Below, piece by piece: positions 22,898 to 36,183 of a stretch of 64,000 nt of DNA. Source of the stretch: Actinomucor elegans (lineage: Eukaryota; Mucoromycota; Mucoromycetes; Mucorales; Mucoraceae); the NCBI GenBank assembly GCA_026027325.1, contig JAMSLZ010000005.1:2542001-2606000 (forward strand). Direction: 5' to 3'. Numbering within the stretch: position 1 is the stretch's first letter; every line of letters begins with the position of its first letter. The notes under the pieces are model-generated. The model was given only the letters and a program-made list of their open reading frames with translations, was not told where the DNA came from and did no database searches. The position numbers and the translations under genes were made by a program.

Positions 22898-24409
22898 TTA
22901 AACTTCAGCCTTTTCATTGATATCGACTCTTTCCTTGAAAGAACCTATTTCTTGAGTTTCAACTTGACCACTGACTAAGGTAGCGGCAGCGACACCATCT
23001 TGAAGGTTATCGACAGTTTCAACTGTAACATTAGGGACGGTCCAAGAGACAATGAAAGAGAGAATAAGGCCAATAGTGTTAATAGCAAATACAATAATAA
23101 GCTGAGTCATATATGGTTGCTTTTGAGCTTCCAGTTGATTGGCAATAGCGTAGAAAGCGTTTTGAATAGTCTTGTAGAAACCACCATAACGAGCAGCACG
23201 TTCAGTATCGTTAGTCATAGTACCCATCAACCAATAAATGAAACCTTGGTAAACAGCATCAATTATACCAAAGAGGGCATATTCAATGACCAAACCAACA
23301 TATTCCTTATCATACACATCGATCTGCTTGTGAGTGGGTAATTTGATAGATTCACGAGTAAATGTCTTTTGGATGACTACTGCACCAGCCCAAATGGCTA
23401 CAATAGCAACAAGAGTACCAATATTACCAAGAATAGCACGTTGTCTACGGCTACCGAGCTTAGGAGAATCCATCAACCAGCCAAAGATACCTGCACCGAA
23501 AATTTGCATGAGCCAGTAAAGGAAGTTATTGAGAGAACGGGCACGGATATGCATATAACCGGGAGTGTTGAAGATGTTGTGTTGGTAGACATAGAACCAG
23601 TTGGAACCAGCAAACAAAGGAATCAAAATAAGCATACGCCAGTCCTTGAAAAGTTTCAATACTTCAACAAGTTCACGTTTCCAGTTGGAGAACTTGTGGA
23701 GAGAGACAGGTGAACCATCAGAACGGACGACTTTACTGGCAGGACGAAGGGCGAGTGTCAAGAGAGCACCAAAAGTCATGATGACCATGAAAGCAATGTA
23801 GGTAGAGGTCTTAACAGCAGCTTTTTCACCAGTATTCCACTCGTTAACAAGAGGAATAATAGCACCAATAGTAGCACCCCTGTCGAAAATTTTATTAGTG
23901 ATCTAGTTTATGCATTAATGTTATACCAATACTCACAAGTTGAAGACCATCCAGAAAAGAGAGAAGGCCTTACCCTTATCTTTTTCAGAAGGATAGGACA
24001 TCATGATGCCGGCTTGAGCAGTCCATAAGAAACCAGCACCAATACCGAGAATACAACCAGCAGCGATAGTGAATGCACCAGAAGCAGAGAGGTAAGATCC
24101 AACATAGAGAACGTAAGTAAGAGCAGCAGGGATAAGGACACGATGACCAAAGATATTATAACTACAATTTGGTGAATCTCCTACTCGTCTCGCTGGTATA
24201 TCTAATACTTACACTGGGGCACCGACTAAAGAACAAAGAGTGAATGTAATAGACAAAGCAGTGTTACCGTTGGTAGCAGCTGTTGTATCTGATTGACCTT
24301 GACCGCCAATACCGCTAAGGGCATTGAACATACCAGGGCAACAGAAACAGATCATACCGACCAGGAAGATCTGGAATATCGGGCTATTATATCGAAAAAG
24401 GCGACCCAT
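22898..24409 (-). CDS. UNC93-like (DUF895) MFS membrane protein
   Basis: Three exons (24213-24409, 23937-24161, 22898-23879) give 467 residues with about eleven hydrophobic segments. It matches the fungal UNC-93/DUF895 branch of the major facilitator superfamily: an N-terminal FQIFLVGMICFCCPGMFNAL helix, GAPVYNIFGHR, a GAGFLWTAQAGIMMSYPSE loop (an UNC93 hallmark), FSLFWMVFNLGATIGAIIP, then AGSNWFYVYQHN and FGAGIFGWLMDS in the second half, and QGFIYWLMGTMTNDTERAAR near the end. Acidic residues cluster in the cytosolic C-terminus. The substrate is unknown; animal UNC93 proteins regulate channels or traffic receptors, while fungal members are uncharacterised plasma-membrane or vacuolar proteins. 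A TA repeat about 115 bp upstream (24522-24533) may hold the TATA element. Confidence 0.88.
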
Positions 24410-26660
24410 ATTACTTTCTGTCTTGTATTATTGAAAATTTGGTTGTGTAAAGAGTATTGAATTGATAGAAAGCTGATGAAGTAAAAGAGAAAAAAAAAGG
24501 GTTGTATTAGATGACCGAGGTATATATATATATGGTGAAAATCTGAAAAGTCGTTTTCTCAAGCTATCAAATTACATGAAAAGGGTTCCGAGAATATTTT
24601 CGTGCAAAGATAAATGATCCTGTACAACACATCTTCCTTGTAATAAAATAGGGTGATATCCAGGGTTCTTTTGCTGGTGCTACTGGTAAAACAAAAAACA
24701 AAACAAAATTGACATTGCTAAGGTGGTTTCAGTGCTATTCCTTGGATGATTATACTCATCTATCTTGAACATGGCTGGTTAACAAGCATGATCTGGAGGT
24801 AGAATGACTTGATTACGTGAACTTCTGTGTGAATTTTTTGATCCGTCAAGCATTCTTCTTACCCTATATAGACCTTTTAATAATCAAATTACAATAAACC
24901 ACTTAAAAAATAGTGTTACAATGTTCATCTAGAAGACGCTTCTGTTCAGGTTTGAAACCCTGAAAGTGACCATACAGGGTGACTTTTTTTTCTCAAAGCA
25001 ATTCGTATAATCTGTATTACCCAGCCATAGCACCAATGGATTACATTATCAAGAACCTGTTTATTAATTCCTATCTAGAGTCCTTTGACTTACCAAAGGC
25101 TGCGCTCTATAACTACTATTGGTGTATTATTGGTGCAAGTCAGTCAAAAAAAGGACCCTTTTTGCAATACAATCTCTAGCCAGTTTAGTCTTTAAAAGAG
25201 TCTTTACGGTCATGTACGTGCACAGGCCCTTTTCCAGAACAATCTAGTCTGAAGCCCAGTTTTCGTTTACGTTTATAAACTCATCCTTGTCTTTCAGCTC
25301 AATAATCATTATGATTAGCTTTGTTCGTTTGCACCTAAATAAAATAAAAAAATAAAAAGATCGAGATCTTTTATGTTTGAGTGCTCTAAACATGATTGAT
25401 TTGTACGAGTGTACACATGATTGATTAATGAATAAGGCACGCGAAAGGGCAAACTTTAATCTAGTACGCCTAAACCAATTAGAGGCATGCCGAATGTTCA
25501 GGGAAAACAAGTCAAACAGCAGACGGCACACTCATATAACGTAATCAGGGCTATACTGTGAGAGCCACTCATAGGAAACAGGTGACTAAAAGAAGTGAGC
25601 CCTTTTTTTCATATCAAATTGTAAAAGCAAGAATACTAGGTGCGTATTCTATATCAAAAAGAAGAATGGGAAAGTGTTGTGTAATGAGAGCAAAATATTT
25701 TTAGCGAAGGCATATACAAACTTACATAATACTCGGCTACACAGCCCCCGGACAAGTCGCCGTTCTACAATAAAACAAAAGAGGGAGCCTTCAATGCAAC
25801 CAACAAAACTACTTTTCCTGTCTAGGTAGCGTGTAATTCACATACAATATTTGGATAGTGATTTTTTTTTCCAAGTGATCTAATACACAGCTCAGGCATT
25901 ATGTGCAGATTAAAGTCATAGTACAAAACCATACAACACCACTCTTTTACTTAACCGAGCAAATAGAACACAGTAATAGAATTCTAATGTAATACGTCAC
26001 TTAGTTGTATTCCGCTTGTGCGCGTATCATTACCCAGCGGTAACATTAGGATTGGCGCTACACAGAACACTCAAATCAAGTAGTCTGGGGAAATACTAAG
26101 GGTCTTGAAATATCATTAGATAGGATTACCAAGTATTTCTCATAAAGGCAAAGTACAAAATCGTATTTCAAATCAACTACTGCTTTATTGGAATCTAAGC
26201 ATGTACTTGAACGTGATAACTGGGAATTGAGTCGCACACGTACATAATACAAGAAAATAAGGGTTTTGTAGTAACAGCTTACGTAAATACAATATGAAGG
26301 TACAGCTAAAATCCAATATTCGCCCAATATCGAACGAGATTTTCATGCGAAAATGATTTTCTTTTTGTATTTACACAATGCAATCCAGGGGGAAAGTAAA
26401 AGCCATCGTCCTAACCAATGAAGGTTATAATGGACAAATGTGAATAATACAGTTAATGAAGATATATAAACCAAATCAGGTTTTACTAGATGCCGCAGCT
26501 TATTATGTCCACAGGCTATAAACCAGATGTGAGATCGGATCGGGATTAGGCGACAGATTTAATCATTAGGATTAGGTTACATCTAATATATGCCAATCGC
26601 TAAAATGTAATGTACATGTTGAACTTTATTAATTATGTTTATAGTAGATGAAACAATCTA

Positions 26661-26717
26661 TTTCGAACATGTACTGACAATTCAAGGTGACATTAAACTG
26701 GAATCAGTGAAGAAATG
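26661..26717 (+). repeat. Dispersed intergenic repeat, copy 5
   Basis: TTTCGAACATGTACTGACAA, then AAGGTGACATTAAACTGG, then AATCAGTGAAGAAATG; the same block order as copy 3. Confidence 0.55.
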
Positions 26718-27543
26718 TAAATAGATTAAAAAGAATCTGAATTAGAAATAGCTCCAAGAGCTATAGCCCTTGGATTGAAATTTTGAAAGTTTACTACTTC
26801 TGTATAGCTTAAAGGCCGTTCCTTGAGAGATCTCTTTTGCAAATAGTAGGTATCATATATTTGAGACTATCCAAGTTTATCCTTATTGCACACATTTAAT
26901 AAAGTAAATAAAAAAGAAAAAACTGTTGAATTATCGATAACCAGCTAAAGCCGTGATTCGTCTCATCTGATTGCCATTAATTGATACCGATAGTCCTTCA
27001 TGCCTCAATAGACTAGGCTGACAGAATCAGCCAATCCCATCTGCTAAACTTTATCTGAGGCGCACAGATTAGCTGGGCCAGCTAAACCAGTGACCTAACG
27101 CTTATCAATATTAATACTATGAGATTACCGAGTCTCTAGATCCCATTTTGTTTCTTTTCTTCATTGGAAAAAGATCAAATATATTGCAGAACCTTCATAA
27201 TATACGCAATTCCTGAAGTTTTAATCCTTTCTTTGAAGACTCAAGAGAAACCCCTCTAATGATACGTCAAACATACAATAGCATATGAATAGCGCTTCTA
27301 ATTATTCTGCATTATATCATTATCACAGGGGATGTTAAGAAAAACAAGTCTAAAGAATATTACGTTTGTTTCCCAAATATACAGCCATACTCAATGATTA
27401 CTTAATGCCAAAGCTATCTATCTCGATCCTTTTAACCTAGCACTTGCCCACTAAGGCGAAAATTTTAATGGCTAGATATGCTTACCATGTCCAAAAACTT
27501 CTTTCTGATGCGCCGAGTAGTAGATAATGGTGAATGGTTATCC

Positions 27544-27547
<4 letters not shown>

Positions 27548-27576
<29 letters not shown>
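27548..27576 (+). repeat. (ATT)n microsatellite
   Basis: About ten ATT units in the 3' flank of the TULIP-type gene. Confidence 0.9.
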
Positions 27577-27577
<1 letters not shown>

Positions 27578-27622
27578 ATGTGATTAAAATATTTTGTAAT
27601 ATTGCATTAAGTTGGATAAGAA

Positions 27623-30600
27623 TTAAATGACAGAGACCTTTTGACTCATCATGCTAACCAAATGAGAAAACAGACCAGGACGTCTTGCGTCATTTGAACT
27701 AAGTTGGCCCGATTCCTGCTTGCCATATAGATGTTTTGTTATCTTAGCATCACCATTCTCAAACAAGGCAATTATTTTGTTTTCAATCGTTTTAGCCATT
27801 TGACGTTTGATAATACCTGTCAAAACAGGATTAAACACCTTGTAAAGAGTGCTGTTGCAATTGTTAGTAAGACTTTCTTATAATATACAAAATGAACTTA
27901 CTTGTGTTTACTGCTTTGAACATTAAAGTTGAGTTTATCAATGTGGCAATGACACTGATCTACTCTGAAAGTATGTGTTTGGTCTACAGAATTGCTCACC
28001 AGCTTCATTGAAATCTTTACACCTGTACCGCCAGTCTACATACACACACACATATATATATAATTTAATAATGAGATGAAACGATAAAAATAAGAGAGAC
28101 TTACATGAATAGAAACTACGCCTGAGTCAGATAAACGAGGGAAGCCTGTTTTTTTCTTGTAATAAAAGACAACATCCTCCATCATTGTTTGAATACCCAT
28201 CAGGTGTATACTCATACTTTGCGAGTTTGTATAGCTCAGATTTGAATTGGGGCTGAATCTCAAGAAATCATCCACCTAATCATCGATACACGGTTAAACC
28301 TCAATGGCTTCTAGCTAAAATGCCATCTTACCTTAACTTCAAACACATCGGGCATAAGCGTATCACCTGCTAAAATCATATTTTCAATAGCAATTTCATA
28401 TTGCTTATCACTGTAAACTATTTGGGGCAGAGGAACATACTTCACTTGCTCAATGAGAGCAGGAATCAAGGTGATTCTGATATCATTCAACAGCTGAGGC
28501 TTGAAGGAAGCATTTCCATTTCTATAACACAGATAATAAGTGAGTCTTCAGAATGCATATCGGATACAAACACAACTACTTACCTATCATACCACAGATG
28601 ATTATGAATAGCCTTGATTTTTTGAGAAATCATCTTTGAATTGGGGTCTTCAGATACAGCACGAATGATAGTGTTTGATTCTTGAATCACACTATTGACT
28701 TCTGGTTTGTATTTTTCGAGAGCTGAATGTCTTATTTGTGTGACAAGCTCTTCACCGTCTTTGGTAGACTGATCATCAGCTAGATAACCAGGCTCTTGAA
28801 GCAATCTCTGAATATAAGACATAACCTTTAAAAAAAAAGCTGCTTTAGTATGCATTATAAATAAAATGTTCAGTGCATTGTATGATATACCTTTTCATAT
28901 AGTCTCTGAAGAGTATTGTCTTCTTTCAGTTTGGAAGCCAAATCAGTTCCTTTTTGAATAAGAGGATCCAGCGATCTACCTTGTGCCCAATCTTCAATGA
29001 CTGTCTTTGCTTCACGCGAAGCTGCGTTTGCATAGTACTCTTTTTGTTCAGAGGTACTTACAGCAGATGAGCGACGACGATCCATAGCGTTATAGGCTCC
29101 AGACTTTAGGCGTTGACCCCAGTCACCGAACAAAGATATAAGTGAAGAAATGGCTTGCTGGTACTCTGGGTTATTTTGTATCTTGGTCAAAATCTCTTTC
29201 AATTGACGGATAATTTCATCAGCAGAAATAGATACATCACCATTTTCGAGGCTTCCTTGATCATCTAGACCTTCTTCTTTGAATCTAGAGATACCTGCAC
29301 TCTTCTTCGACTTGTTGACGACTGTGTTAGCTGAGATGGGCGTGTCTTTGGTAAAGCGATTTTGGTCATTTTCAATAGACTGGCGATTATCACGAGGTGA
29401 TTGAAGGTTAGGCATCTGATTGCCACGATTGGCCATCATAGCACCTGCTCCTGCTCCTAAACCAACGCCACTGGCAGCCATGGCGGCTGTATGGCCCTTG
29501 ATGTGGCTTGATTGATTAATATCACGCATACCAGAACCACTAGTATCTTGCTGATGCTTGGCGGTGTTTCCAAAAGCCTGTTGGTTAGAAGAAGCGGTTG
29601 GATGGATAGAATCTTGTTGAACATATCCTGTAGTGTTATCCAAGACATCAGCGGGGCCCTTGTCCATTTTACCGTCCATAGAATTATGTGTCATAGATTC
29701 ATCAGCCATATTAGCGGGAGTATGTTTGATACCATCTGTTCCCCTACTAAAACGATCTTCGAGCATGCCATCCTGAGTATTTTTACGACGTTGTTCATGT
29801 TCGCTACGTAAAGCACCGGCACCAGCAGCACCCATGTTTGAGGCGCCAATACCCCGTGAGGATTCCATACGATCTGTTCCTGAGTGTTCAGAATCAGTTT
29901 TACCCTTTTGACCCATGCCTGCATCTTGACCATCAGTATTTCCAGTATTAGTACTTTGGTCAAGAAGGTTTACAATATTATCATCGAACCTATCAGGAAA
30001 GATAGAAGTCCGCCTCTTGACTTGACCATGACCCGTAGGATGATGCGTATCTGCATCAGCATGACTAGCGCCAGCAAGGCCTGCACCAGCAAGGCCTGCA
30101 CCCGCATAACTGGCAGAAGGTTTTCTTCTTAGATTATCAATAACCTCATCAGCAGGCACCGTATGTTTGGATTCCTTGAGGTCATATCCTGCGCCAACGC
30201 CAATGTTGGTTTTGGGTTCCAAAAAAACCTTCTCAGCAGCTGCAGTAGTAGTAGTATTAGTAGGCGCAAACACAGGAGTAGAGTCATTCAGACGATTATG
30301 AAGGAAATCATTGTCTTGACGAAGAAATCTTGAGCTAATACCACTTTCAGATGTATGCAAATTGGGTCTTGAGTTAAAATCTTCCGCAAGGACGTTATTG
30401 CCTCCATCGTCTACAATGGGTGCACCATGCTCGGGCTCAGCAAACCTGTGGGATAGGAAACCCAGATGCTCGTCAGGGACTGGAAGATAAGGATGGCCAG
30501 CGTGAGGATGATGCTTTAGATCTGAGGTATACTCGTTTTCTTCCGACAAAGGTCCAATGGACTTGGGATCAGCGTTTTCAGAAATAACCATGTTACCGGC

Positions 30601-31614
30601 GTCATCTTTCGTGGGCGTATGCTCGGGTTCAACAAACCGATGAGATAGAAAGTCAACGTGTTGTTCGGGAACAGGAATATGGGCTTTGTCGGCATGAGGA
30701 TTATGCTCCAAACCATCAGAAGACGAGAGCATGTTGGGTTCAATCTTAGTCGATTGATACTTGTCCTTGTTTGAACCAAGATATCCAGCTCCACCAGCAA
30801 GAGCAGCCCCACCAGAAGCGCCAAGGGCAGCATTACCAAGTCGATTATCTAATAAAAGTGAGAATTAGGTGTAAATTCTGCACGGCCAAGTGCTGTTTTT
30901 ACCTTGATATGATGTTTCAATATTGCGATCGGCTGCAGAGTCTGCTTGATCGTTGTTACCATAGGAACTTATCTTGTTGGCAGACGCACCTGCATTATCA
31001 TGAAGCATTTTCCCACCTTCTTGTATAGCACCGCCCATTGTCTGTTGAGCTATAGTCAGTATCTGTTCCAGGATGCTTCTGAACTGAGAGTTAAACAGAA
31101 ACAGTTTAGCAATGGCTAAGATAGACTTGGCACCGGTTTTCATATCGCTTTGTACTTGTCTTCCATCTGGAGTCGTTTGATTAAGCGCTACCTCGGACTT
31201 GTGAACATGATAAATCATGGATTGAAACAATTCATCGCGGTTCTTGGTCTGAAGCGCGTGTTGAAAAGCGACTAAGAGCTCTTGGAAGTCTTTTAGCAAC
31301 AGTTGTCCGTCAGAAGACAGAGATCTTTTATTAGTTTCGATCGTGTTGCTATGTAAAAGTCGGTTTATGATGCGGTTGAGATGCTCGTTTGTAGGAAGCT
31401 TGCCTTCGCGCATGGATTGAAGGCCACCAAGGACAGAAGTCTTTTCGCTTGCGACCGAAGATCTGCGACGTTGCTCTGAGAGACGTCGTTCAGACTGTTC
31501 AGACAGTCTTCGAACTGTGTTTATTACTTGAGGAGAATCATCCGAAATTTCTCTGTTTTGAGGACAGACGTAGGTAGAATCCCCAGGTTTATAATGGTGG
31601 TAGATTGTAGCCAT
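27623..31614 (-). CDS. HAM1-type TULIP/BPI-like lipid-binding protein
   Basis: Seven exons (30903-31614, 28891-30848, 28584-28825, 28332-28521, 28105-28275, 27902-28035, 27623-27851) give 1211 residues. The C-terminal third fits the fungal HAM1 (formerly DUF5923/DUF4449) group: VPLPQIVYSDKQYEIAIENM, GDTLMPDVFEVKVDDFLRFS, GGTGVKISMKLVSNSV, HIDKLNFNVQSSKHNTLYKV, FNPVLTGIIKRQMAKTIE. Helical segments resembling the family N-terminus flank a long disordered insert (roughly residues 240-760) rich in Gly, Ala, Ser and His. The insert carries two related ~65-residue units built on PVPEQHVDFLSHRFVEPEH and PVPDEHLGFLSHRFAEPEH, and an alanine/glycine repeat (AGAGLAGAGLAGA). TULIP folds bind and move lipids at membranes; no signal peptide is present, so a cytoplasmic or membrane-contact role is inferred. 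The 240-bp 5' flank contains a 24-nt A tract. Confidence 0.78.
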
Positions 31615-31709
31615 AGTTTGATATTAAAGACAAGAGAGATGAAATTACTTGCATTTTGCATGTGTTTTTATTAATGCATGAAAGTTCTTTCGTCATCAGT
31701 TTGACAGCG

Positions 31710-31733
31710 AAAAAAAAAAAAAAAAAAAAAAAA
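31710..31733 (+). repeat. Poly(A) tract (T tract on the gene strand)
   Basis: 24 A on the + strand, about 100 bp before the ATG of the minus-strand TULIP gene. It may serve as a promoter poly(dA:dT) element that keeps nucleosomes away. Confidence 0.8.
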
Positions 31734-31819
31734 GAAAAAAGAAGAAAGAGAAATGAAACTTGGCTATTGACAGAACTGAAACTCAAACAAAGCTATTTAT
31801 CTATCTAGAACCAAATTCT

Positions 31820-33169
31820 TTATTCAAAGTCTTGTTGATTACTATGAGATAGTACGAATATATCACAAACATGGTCTATGTCTTTTGTATATCCAGATAA
31901 CAAATCCATCACTCTTAAACCGCCTACTCGCTGTAAGCCAGGTGTTAGTGGGAAAAATTCAATTTGAGTTTCGGTAGATTGATTCGCTGGCACTTCACCC
32001 AGTTGCTTACTGCTTAACCCGCTTAGTAAAACCGACCCCATCTTGGTTTTGATCGCACTCAATACCAACTTCATATTCTCACTAGAATGATTCTTGATAC
32101 GGATACCCAATTTAAACGGCGTTTCCAATACGATACGTACTGGCCCTTCTTGAATCCAAAACGGCTGCACTTCCAAATCCTCGAGCATGGGTGCTTTCCT
32201 AGTGAGTTGCGATGTCTGCAGTCGACCTAAATCACCCATATACGATCTCCATACAATATCCAGCTTACCAAGGGCATTTGTAGTACGTGATATACGATCG
32301 TTTTGTATGTTCTTTGGCGATAGCATATACAAATACTGTCTCACATCCTGTGGATGGATAATATTATTTCCAAATACCGTTGCATCTTCTTGTTTAGAAA
32401 CCACTTGGTTCAGATCTTGAAACTGAAAATGCTCAGAAGGTTCGAACTTCATGCGCTCTAGAAACATCAAGCCCGCAGAGACATTTTGTAATTGCGCTTC
32501 CAGAAACACTCGGCCATCAATCATATTGTTGAGCTTAGTTTTGACAGCTAAAGGATTGGATACTTGAAACTTGTAAAACTTGCGAAAATGGCGCTTTTTG
32601 CCGTCGGGTGCATTGTAATGGACAGAACAAACTAAGATATGCACACCAAGTTCTTTGATTTCATGAGCGACGGTGGTATCATGCGTTGCCCGCGTGTCTA
32701 GTGTATTATAGGGAGTGCTGGTGGTATCTGATAATACAAATCGTTGCGAAGACGTCTGCAGCTCGATTTTGACGCCCACTTGATGTACAGAAAAGGGTGA
32801 CTCGTTATTGATGCTAATAAAGGTACTGAAGTTTTCTCCCAGGTATATATTGCCAAACGCTGAAGGAAGTTTAAGCATTTGGCTAAGGCCAAAATCTCGA
32901 ATATGCAGATCGGTGCTTGTGCCCTCAATAGGATGAGAAGCAGTCAGATCCGAGATGTTGAGTGAGTCGAGCCCTTCGACAAGTGCAGGAAAAGTAGTAG
33001 ATTCGTAGTAAATGGGCATAGTAGCAGTAAGTTGGGGACGCGATAAACGCATAACTTTCAGAGAAAGTAAATGAGGTAACTGGTCGTCCTGATTTTGGGC
33101 ATTACTGTTGCCTGCTGAAGGCGCATGACCCTGTCGGGGTGAAGTCATTGCCATGGCTGTGTTCGACAT
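31820..33169 (-). CDS. TRAPPC13-like subunit of the TRAPP complex
   Basis: Intronless, 449 residues. It matches the DUF974/TRAPPC13 family: LSLKVMRLSRPQLTATMPIY at the start, FGNIYLGENFSTFISINNES, GVHILVCSVHYNAPDGKKRH, FRKFYKFQVSNPLAVKTKLN, YLYMLSPK, LGKLDIVWRSYMGDLGRLQT and a C-terminal Ig-like beta-sandwich ending in FFPLTPGLQRVGGLRVMDLLSG. TRAPPC13 is a peripheral subunit of the TRAPP III-type Rab exchange complexes and acts in Golgi and autophagy traffic. The start chosen is the first ATG in frame (33169, MSNTAMAMTS); an out-of-frame ATG lies 55 bp upstream. The gene lies 205 bp past the start of the TULIP gene on the same strand. Confidence 0.9.
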   Translation of the reverse strand: MSNTAMAMTSPRQGHAPSAGNSNAQNQDDQLPHLLSLKVMRLSRPQLTATMPIYYESTTFPALVEGLDSLNISDLTASHPIEGTSTDLHIRDFGLSQMLKLPSAFGNIYLGENFSTFISINNESPFSVHQVGVKIELQTSSQRFVLSDTTSTPYNTLDTRATHDTTVAHEIKELGVHILVCSVHYNAPDGKKRHFRKFYKFQVSNPLAVKTKLNNMIDGRVFLEAQLQNVSAGLMFLERMKFEPSEHFQFQDLNQVVSKQEDATVFGNNIIHPQDVRQYLYMLSPKNIQNDRISRTTNALGKLDIVWRSYMGDLGRLQTSQLTRKAPMLEDLEVQPFWIQEGPVRIVLETPFKLGIRIKNHSSENMKLVLSAIKTKMGSVLLSGLSSKQLGEVPANQSTETQIEFFPLTPGLQRVGGLRVMDLLSGYTKDIDHVCDIFVLSHSNQQDFE

Positions 33170-34281
33170 TTCCGCTGAAGAAAAGAGAAGCGTAAAATGG
33201 TTCCTTTGCTTTAGCACTGATCATTAATCCTTATACCACCTTCGTTTTTTGAGGAGAGCTTGGATTAACTAAAATTGTGATTGGCTAATTAAAATTGAAT
33301 CTCAAAATTGAGTCTATCATAATTCTTTTTGATCCAACAATTTCCTCTTGCACTTTAACTCAACTTTTGCATTATAAAAAAGCTACATCGGATGTAACAC
33401 CTTTGACAAATTTATGCAAGGTTTTATTGTGCAGCTAATGAAATAAATAGGAAGCTATGAATTTATGAAACAATTGATGTATTGTTAATTTTTATAGTTT
33501 GTTTTTGACTGTTTTTGTTTCATTCACTAGTTCAGTATTTTAATAAGAAATAAAATCTGGAACAAATATTAAAAAATGCCTTTCAATTCCAATAATGATT
33601 TGTTACAGTAAATCTATGTAATAAATACACTTTTGACAAGTTGAATCTTTGAAAATTTCAGCTCAAGAGGTTATATCCTAAAAATGCAAAAAAATATATA
33701 TATCTACTGCACAATAATTGGACCGCGGAACTTGCACATTATGTACTACGCATTAGGATTGGATATCGGAAAATCAACAATTCAGGAACATACAGCTTGA
33801 AATCAGTAGACAAAACTATTTTAGTGAATCTTCGATAAAAGCGTCTAATCAGACATAAATTGTTTTAACACAATTAATATAATGCATCCAATGGTATAAA
33901 ATGTGCGTTATATGTGTTGTTAAAGTACCGAGCTATTCCTAAAAAATGTACCTGTACTTAGCTTTGGGTTTTACATCAAAATGTTGTGTCATTACCCGAA
34001 TCTTGGTTCCAAAAGTTAGATTCTCAAAGTTGAATGCTTATTAAAGCTATGCGATAGGGCTGTGCTCAGCTGCCTCGAAGGATACGCTTTCTGTTGACGT
34101 ATGGAAAGATCTACAACGCAGAGAAACTTATTGCTACTAAACTGTAATTCCACCAATAAGGTACCCGGAATATGCTAAATAGTGGGGTGAATGTAACCAA
34201 GGCACATGTGAATTTCCATTGTTAATCGTATCGTTCTTTTTCTCTTTTTCTCATTGACAATAATCCTTTTTACGTGTTTTA
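33170..34281. other. Divergent promoter region
   Basis: Lies between TRAPPC13 (-) and the acyl-CoA-binding gene (+). AT-rich, no open frame of note. A T/C-rich tract (34235-34255) directly precedes the + strand gene. Confidence 0.55.
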
Positions 34282-35114
34282 ATGGCAAACATTCCACCTC
34301 ATTACACCGATCGTTTCATAGTTCAAAGATATAATAAAGCTTTACACATTGTTCAACACTTGCCTGCCACTTCGAGTTTTCAACCTACCAAGAGTCAAAA
34401 ACTAGAGGTATATAGAAAACACTACAGGATTTGTTTAGCGTATTAATTGATTGAATCAAAAAGCTGTATGCACTCTATAAACAGGTATCGGTAGGAGATA
34501 TCAATACACAAAGACCAGGGTTATTTGATGTAGTTGGCCGAGCCAAATGGTAAACTGTCTGTTATAAGAGAAAAAGACCAATTGTTCATGATATTTGGTG
34601 TATAGGGATGCTTGGAAGAAACTAGAAGGTACTTCTGAGTTGGAGGCAAGACATATCTATGTTGAAGCACTTTTAAGAGTTGCAGCTGAAGTACAATTTA
34701 TTTTCAATAATCATTATATAATCAAGAGAATGACTAAAACAAGTAGATACTACCTAGGCCTATAAAAAGAACGTCGGCAGAGAAGAAGCGCAGCAGATCA
34801 TTCATACATTCGCAATAATGAGGCCATCAGGCGATAATGATGAGAGCGATGATTTGTTGGAAGATACCACTACAGATGATAACACATCTAACCAAGAAGG
34901 TATAAAGCACATTCGTTATAGTGATAAAAAAAAACTAAATAATGGTAATATAGATAGTAGTGTAGCTTCAGAAGATGCTGAAGAACAAGCCTATCTTCGC
35001 GATATCCAACAAAGTATTAAGGTTACTTCTTTTACTGTACCTGATACCACAACGCCTTATGGTTCACCTGACCGCTCTATGCTTCAACGTAGACAATCAG
35101 CTATGCTCACCCGA

Positions 35115-35145
<31 letters not shown>

Positions 35146-36183
35146 TTAGTAGTAGCAATAGACCGGGATCAGTGGCATCGGTACAAACTATGGTCACTGC
35201 ACCCACTACACCGCGCCAATTACCTCTGACGAGACCACCTTCAGCAGCAACCAGTGTTCGCACTGGTACTAGTAATTCAAACAAAAGAAGACCGGTTGCT
35301 CAGATGACAGCCAGGGATGACTTACGAGGCAATCTTCTTGAAGAAGAGTATAGATACTAATGTTAACCCATGGCAGCAAGTACTGCCTAGTATAACGCAT
35401 GATAGTGGCGCAAGCTCTAGTGAAGAAGAAACCCAACACTATCCATACCGCCATGGTCGTCGTAGTAAAACACCCAATGGTCAATTGCGATTACCTTCAC
35501 CCATGTACCATACAAGAAGACTTGGTCAGTTATCTTCACCACCTTTAAACCCTCAAGTGCATGGTATGACACCTATTCAACAATCACAATTCCAGTCACC
35601 AGTTTTTGGATCAAGCACATCTTCATCTGTTACTGCAACGCCTCAAAATAACACAAGTCGTAGTAGTAGCAGAATGGTTTATACACCAACAAATACAAAT
35701 GAAAGACCAAACAGTAGATTATTTGATCAGCCAAGGCAGCCCAATTTAACTACAGTTGCTTTGGGTCCAGCTACAAAAAGGGCGCTTGAATCATTACAAA
35801 ATGAAGTGATAGCACTCAATGATCGTATTGATGACCTTCGAAGGGAACTAGTAGAAAGAGACATACGAAGAAGTGCTCAACAAGATACCAGCAGTAGCAG
35901 TAGCAGCAATAATAGTGAAGGATCAACTGATGATTTCAATACAGATAATTGGAAATGGGTGATAAAGGTACACACCGCTATGTGTATTACGATAGAAAAG
36001 ATACTGATTCTATTATGTTAGGCTGCTATCAAGTATGCGGGTGTCAATCTCATGACAGCCTTAGTCTTATTTCTGATACTGTACAAAAGCAATAGTCCAG
36101 TCGCTTATGCAATCTTGAAACAATCAAACAAAATCTGGCAGTCATTTAAGCTTCGTGTCCTGATAAGTAACGTAGTCGTATAA
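34282..36183 (+). CDS. Acyl-CoA-binding domain protein with C-terminal membrane anchor (ACBD4/5-like)
   Basis: Six exons (34282-34407, 34464-34549, 34606-34690, 34758-35265, 35315-35967, 36022-36183) give 539 residues. Residues 7-105 form the ACB domain: [49 protein letters not shown] and AAEAYKKNVG. A long disordered acidic/serine-rich region follows, with an Asn10 run encoded by an AAT repeat (35117-35147). Near the end comes a coiled coil ([20 protein letters not shown]) and a single membrane segment, [16 protein letters not shown] plus coiled coil plus tail anchor is the layout of ACBD5, which sits on peroxisomes and tethers them to the ER, so peroxisomal or ER location is inferred. The intron at 35266-35314 is the least certain join; it is required to connect two open frames. 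Confidence 0.87.

Larger units (their letters stand above)
24410..27622. other. Intergenic DNA (3.2 kb)
   Basis: No gene recognised. Frames at 24979-25179 and 25244-25531 are short and have no domain. Contains repeat copy 5 (26661-26717), a related G/A-rich patch (26525-26590) and a 29-nt ATT microsatellite (27548-27576) just past the 3' end of the TULIP gene. Confidence 0.55.
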
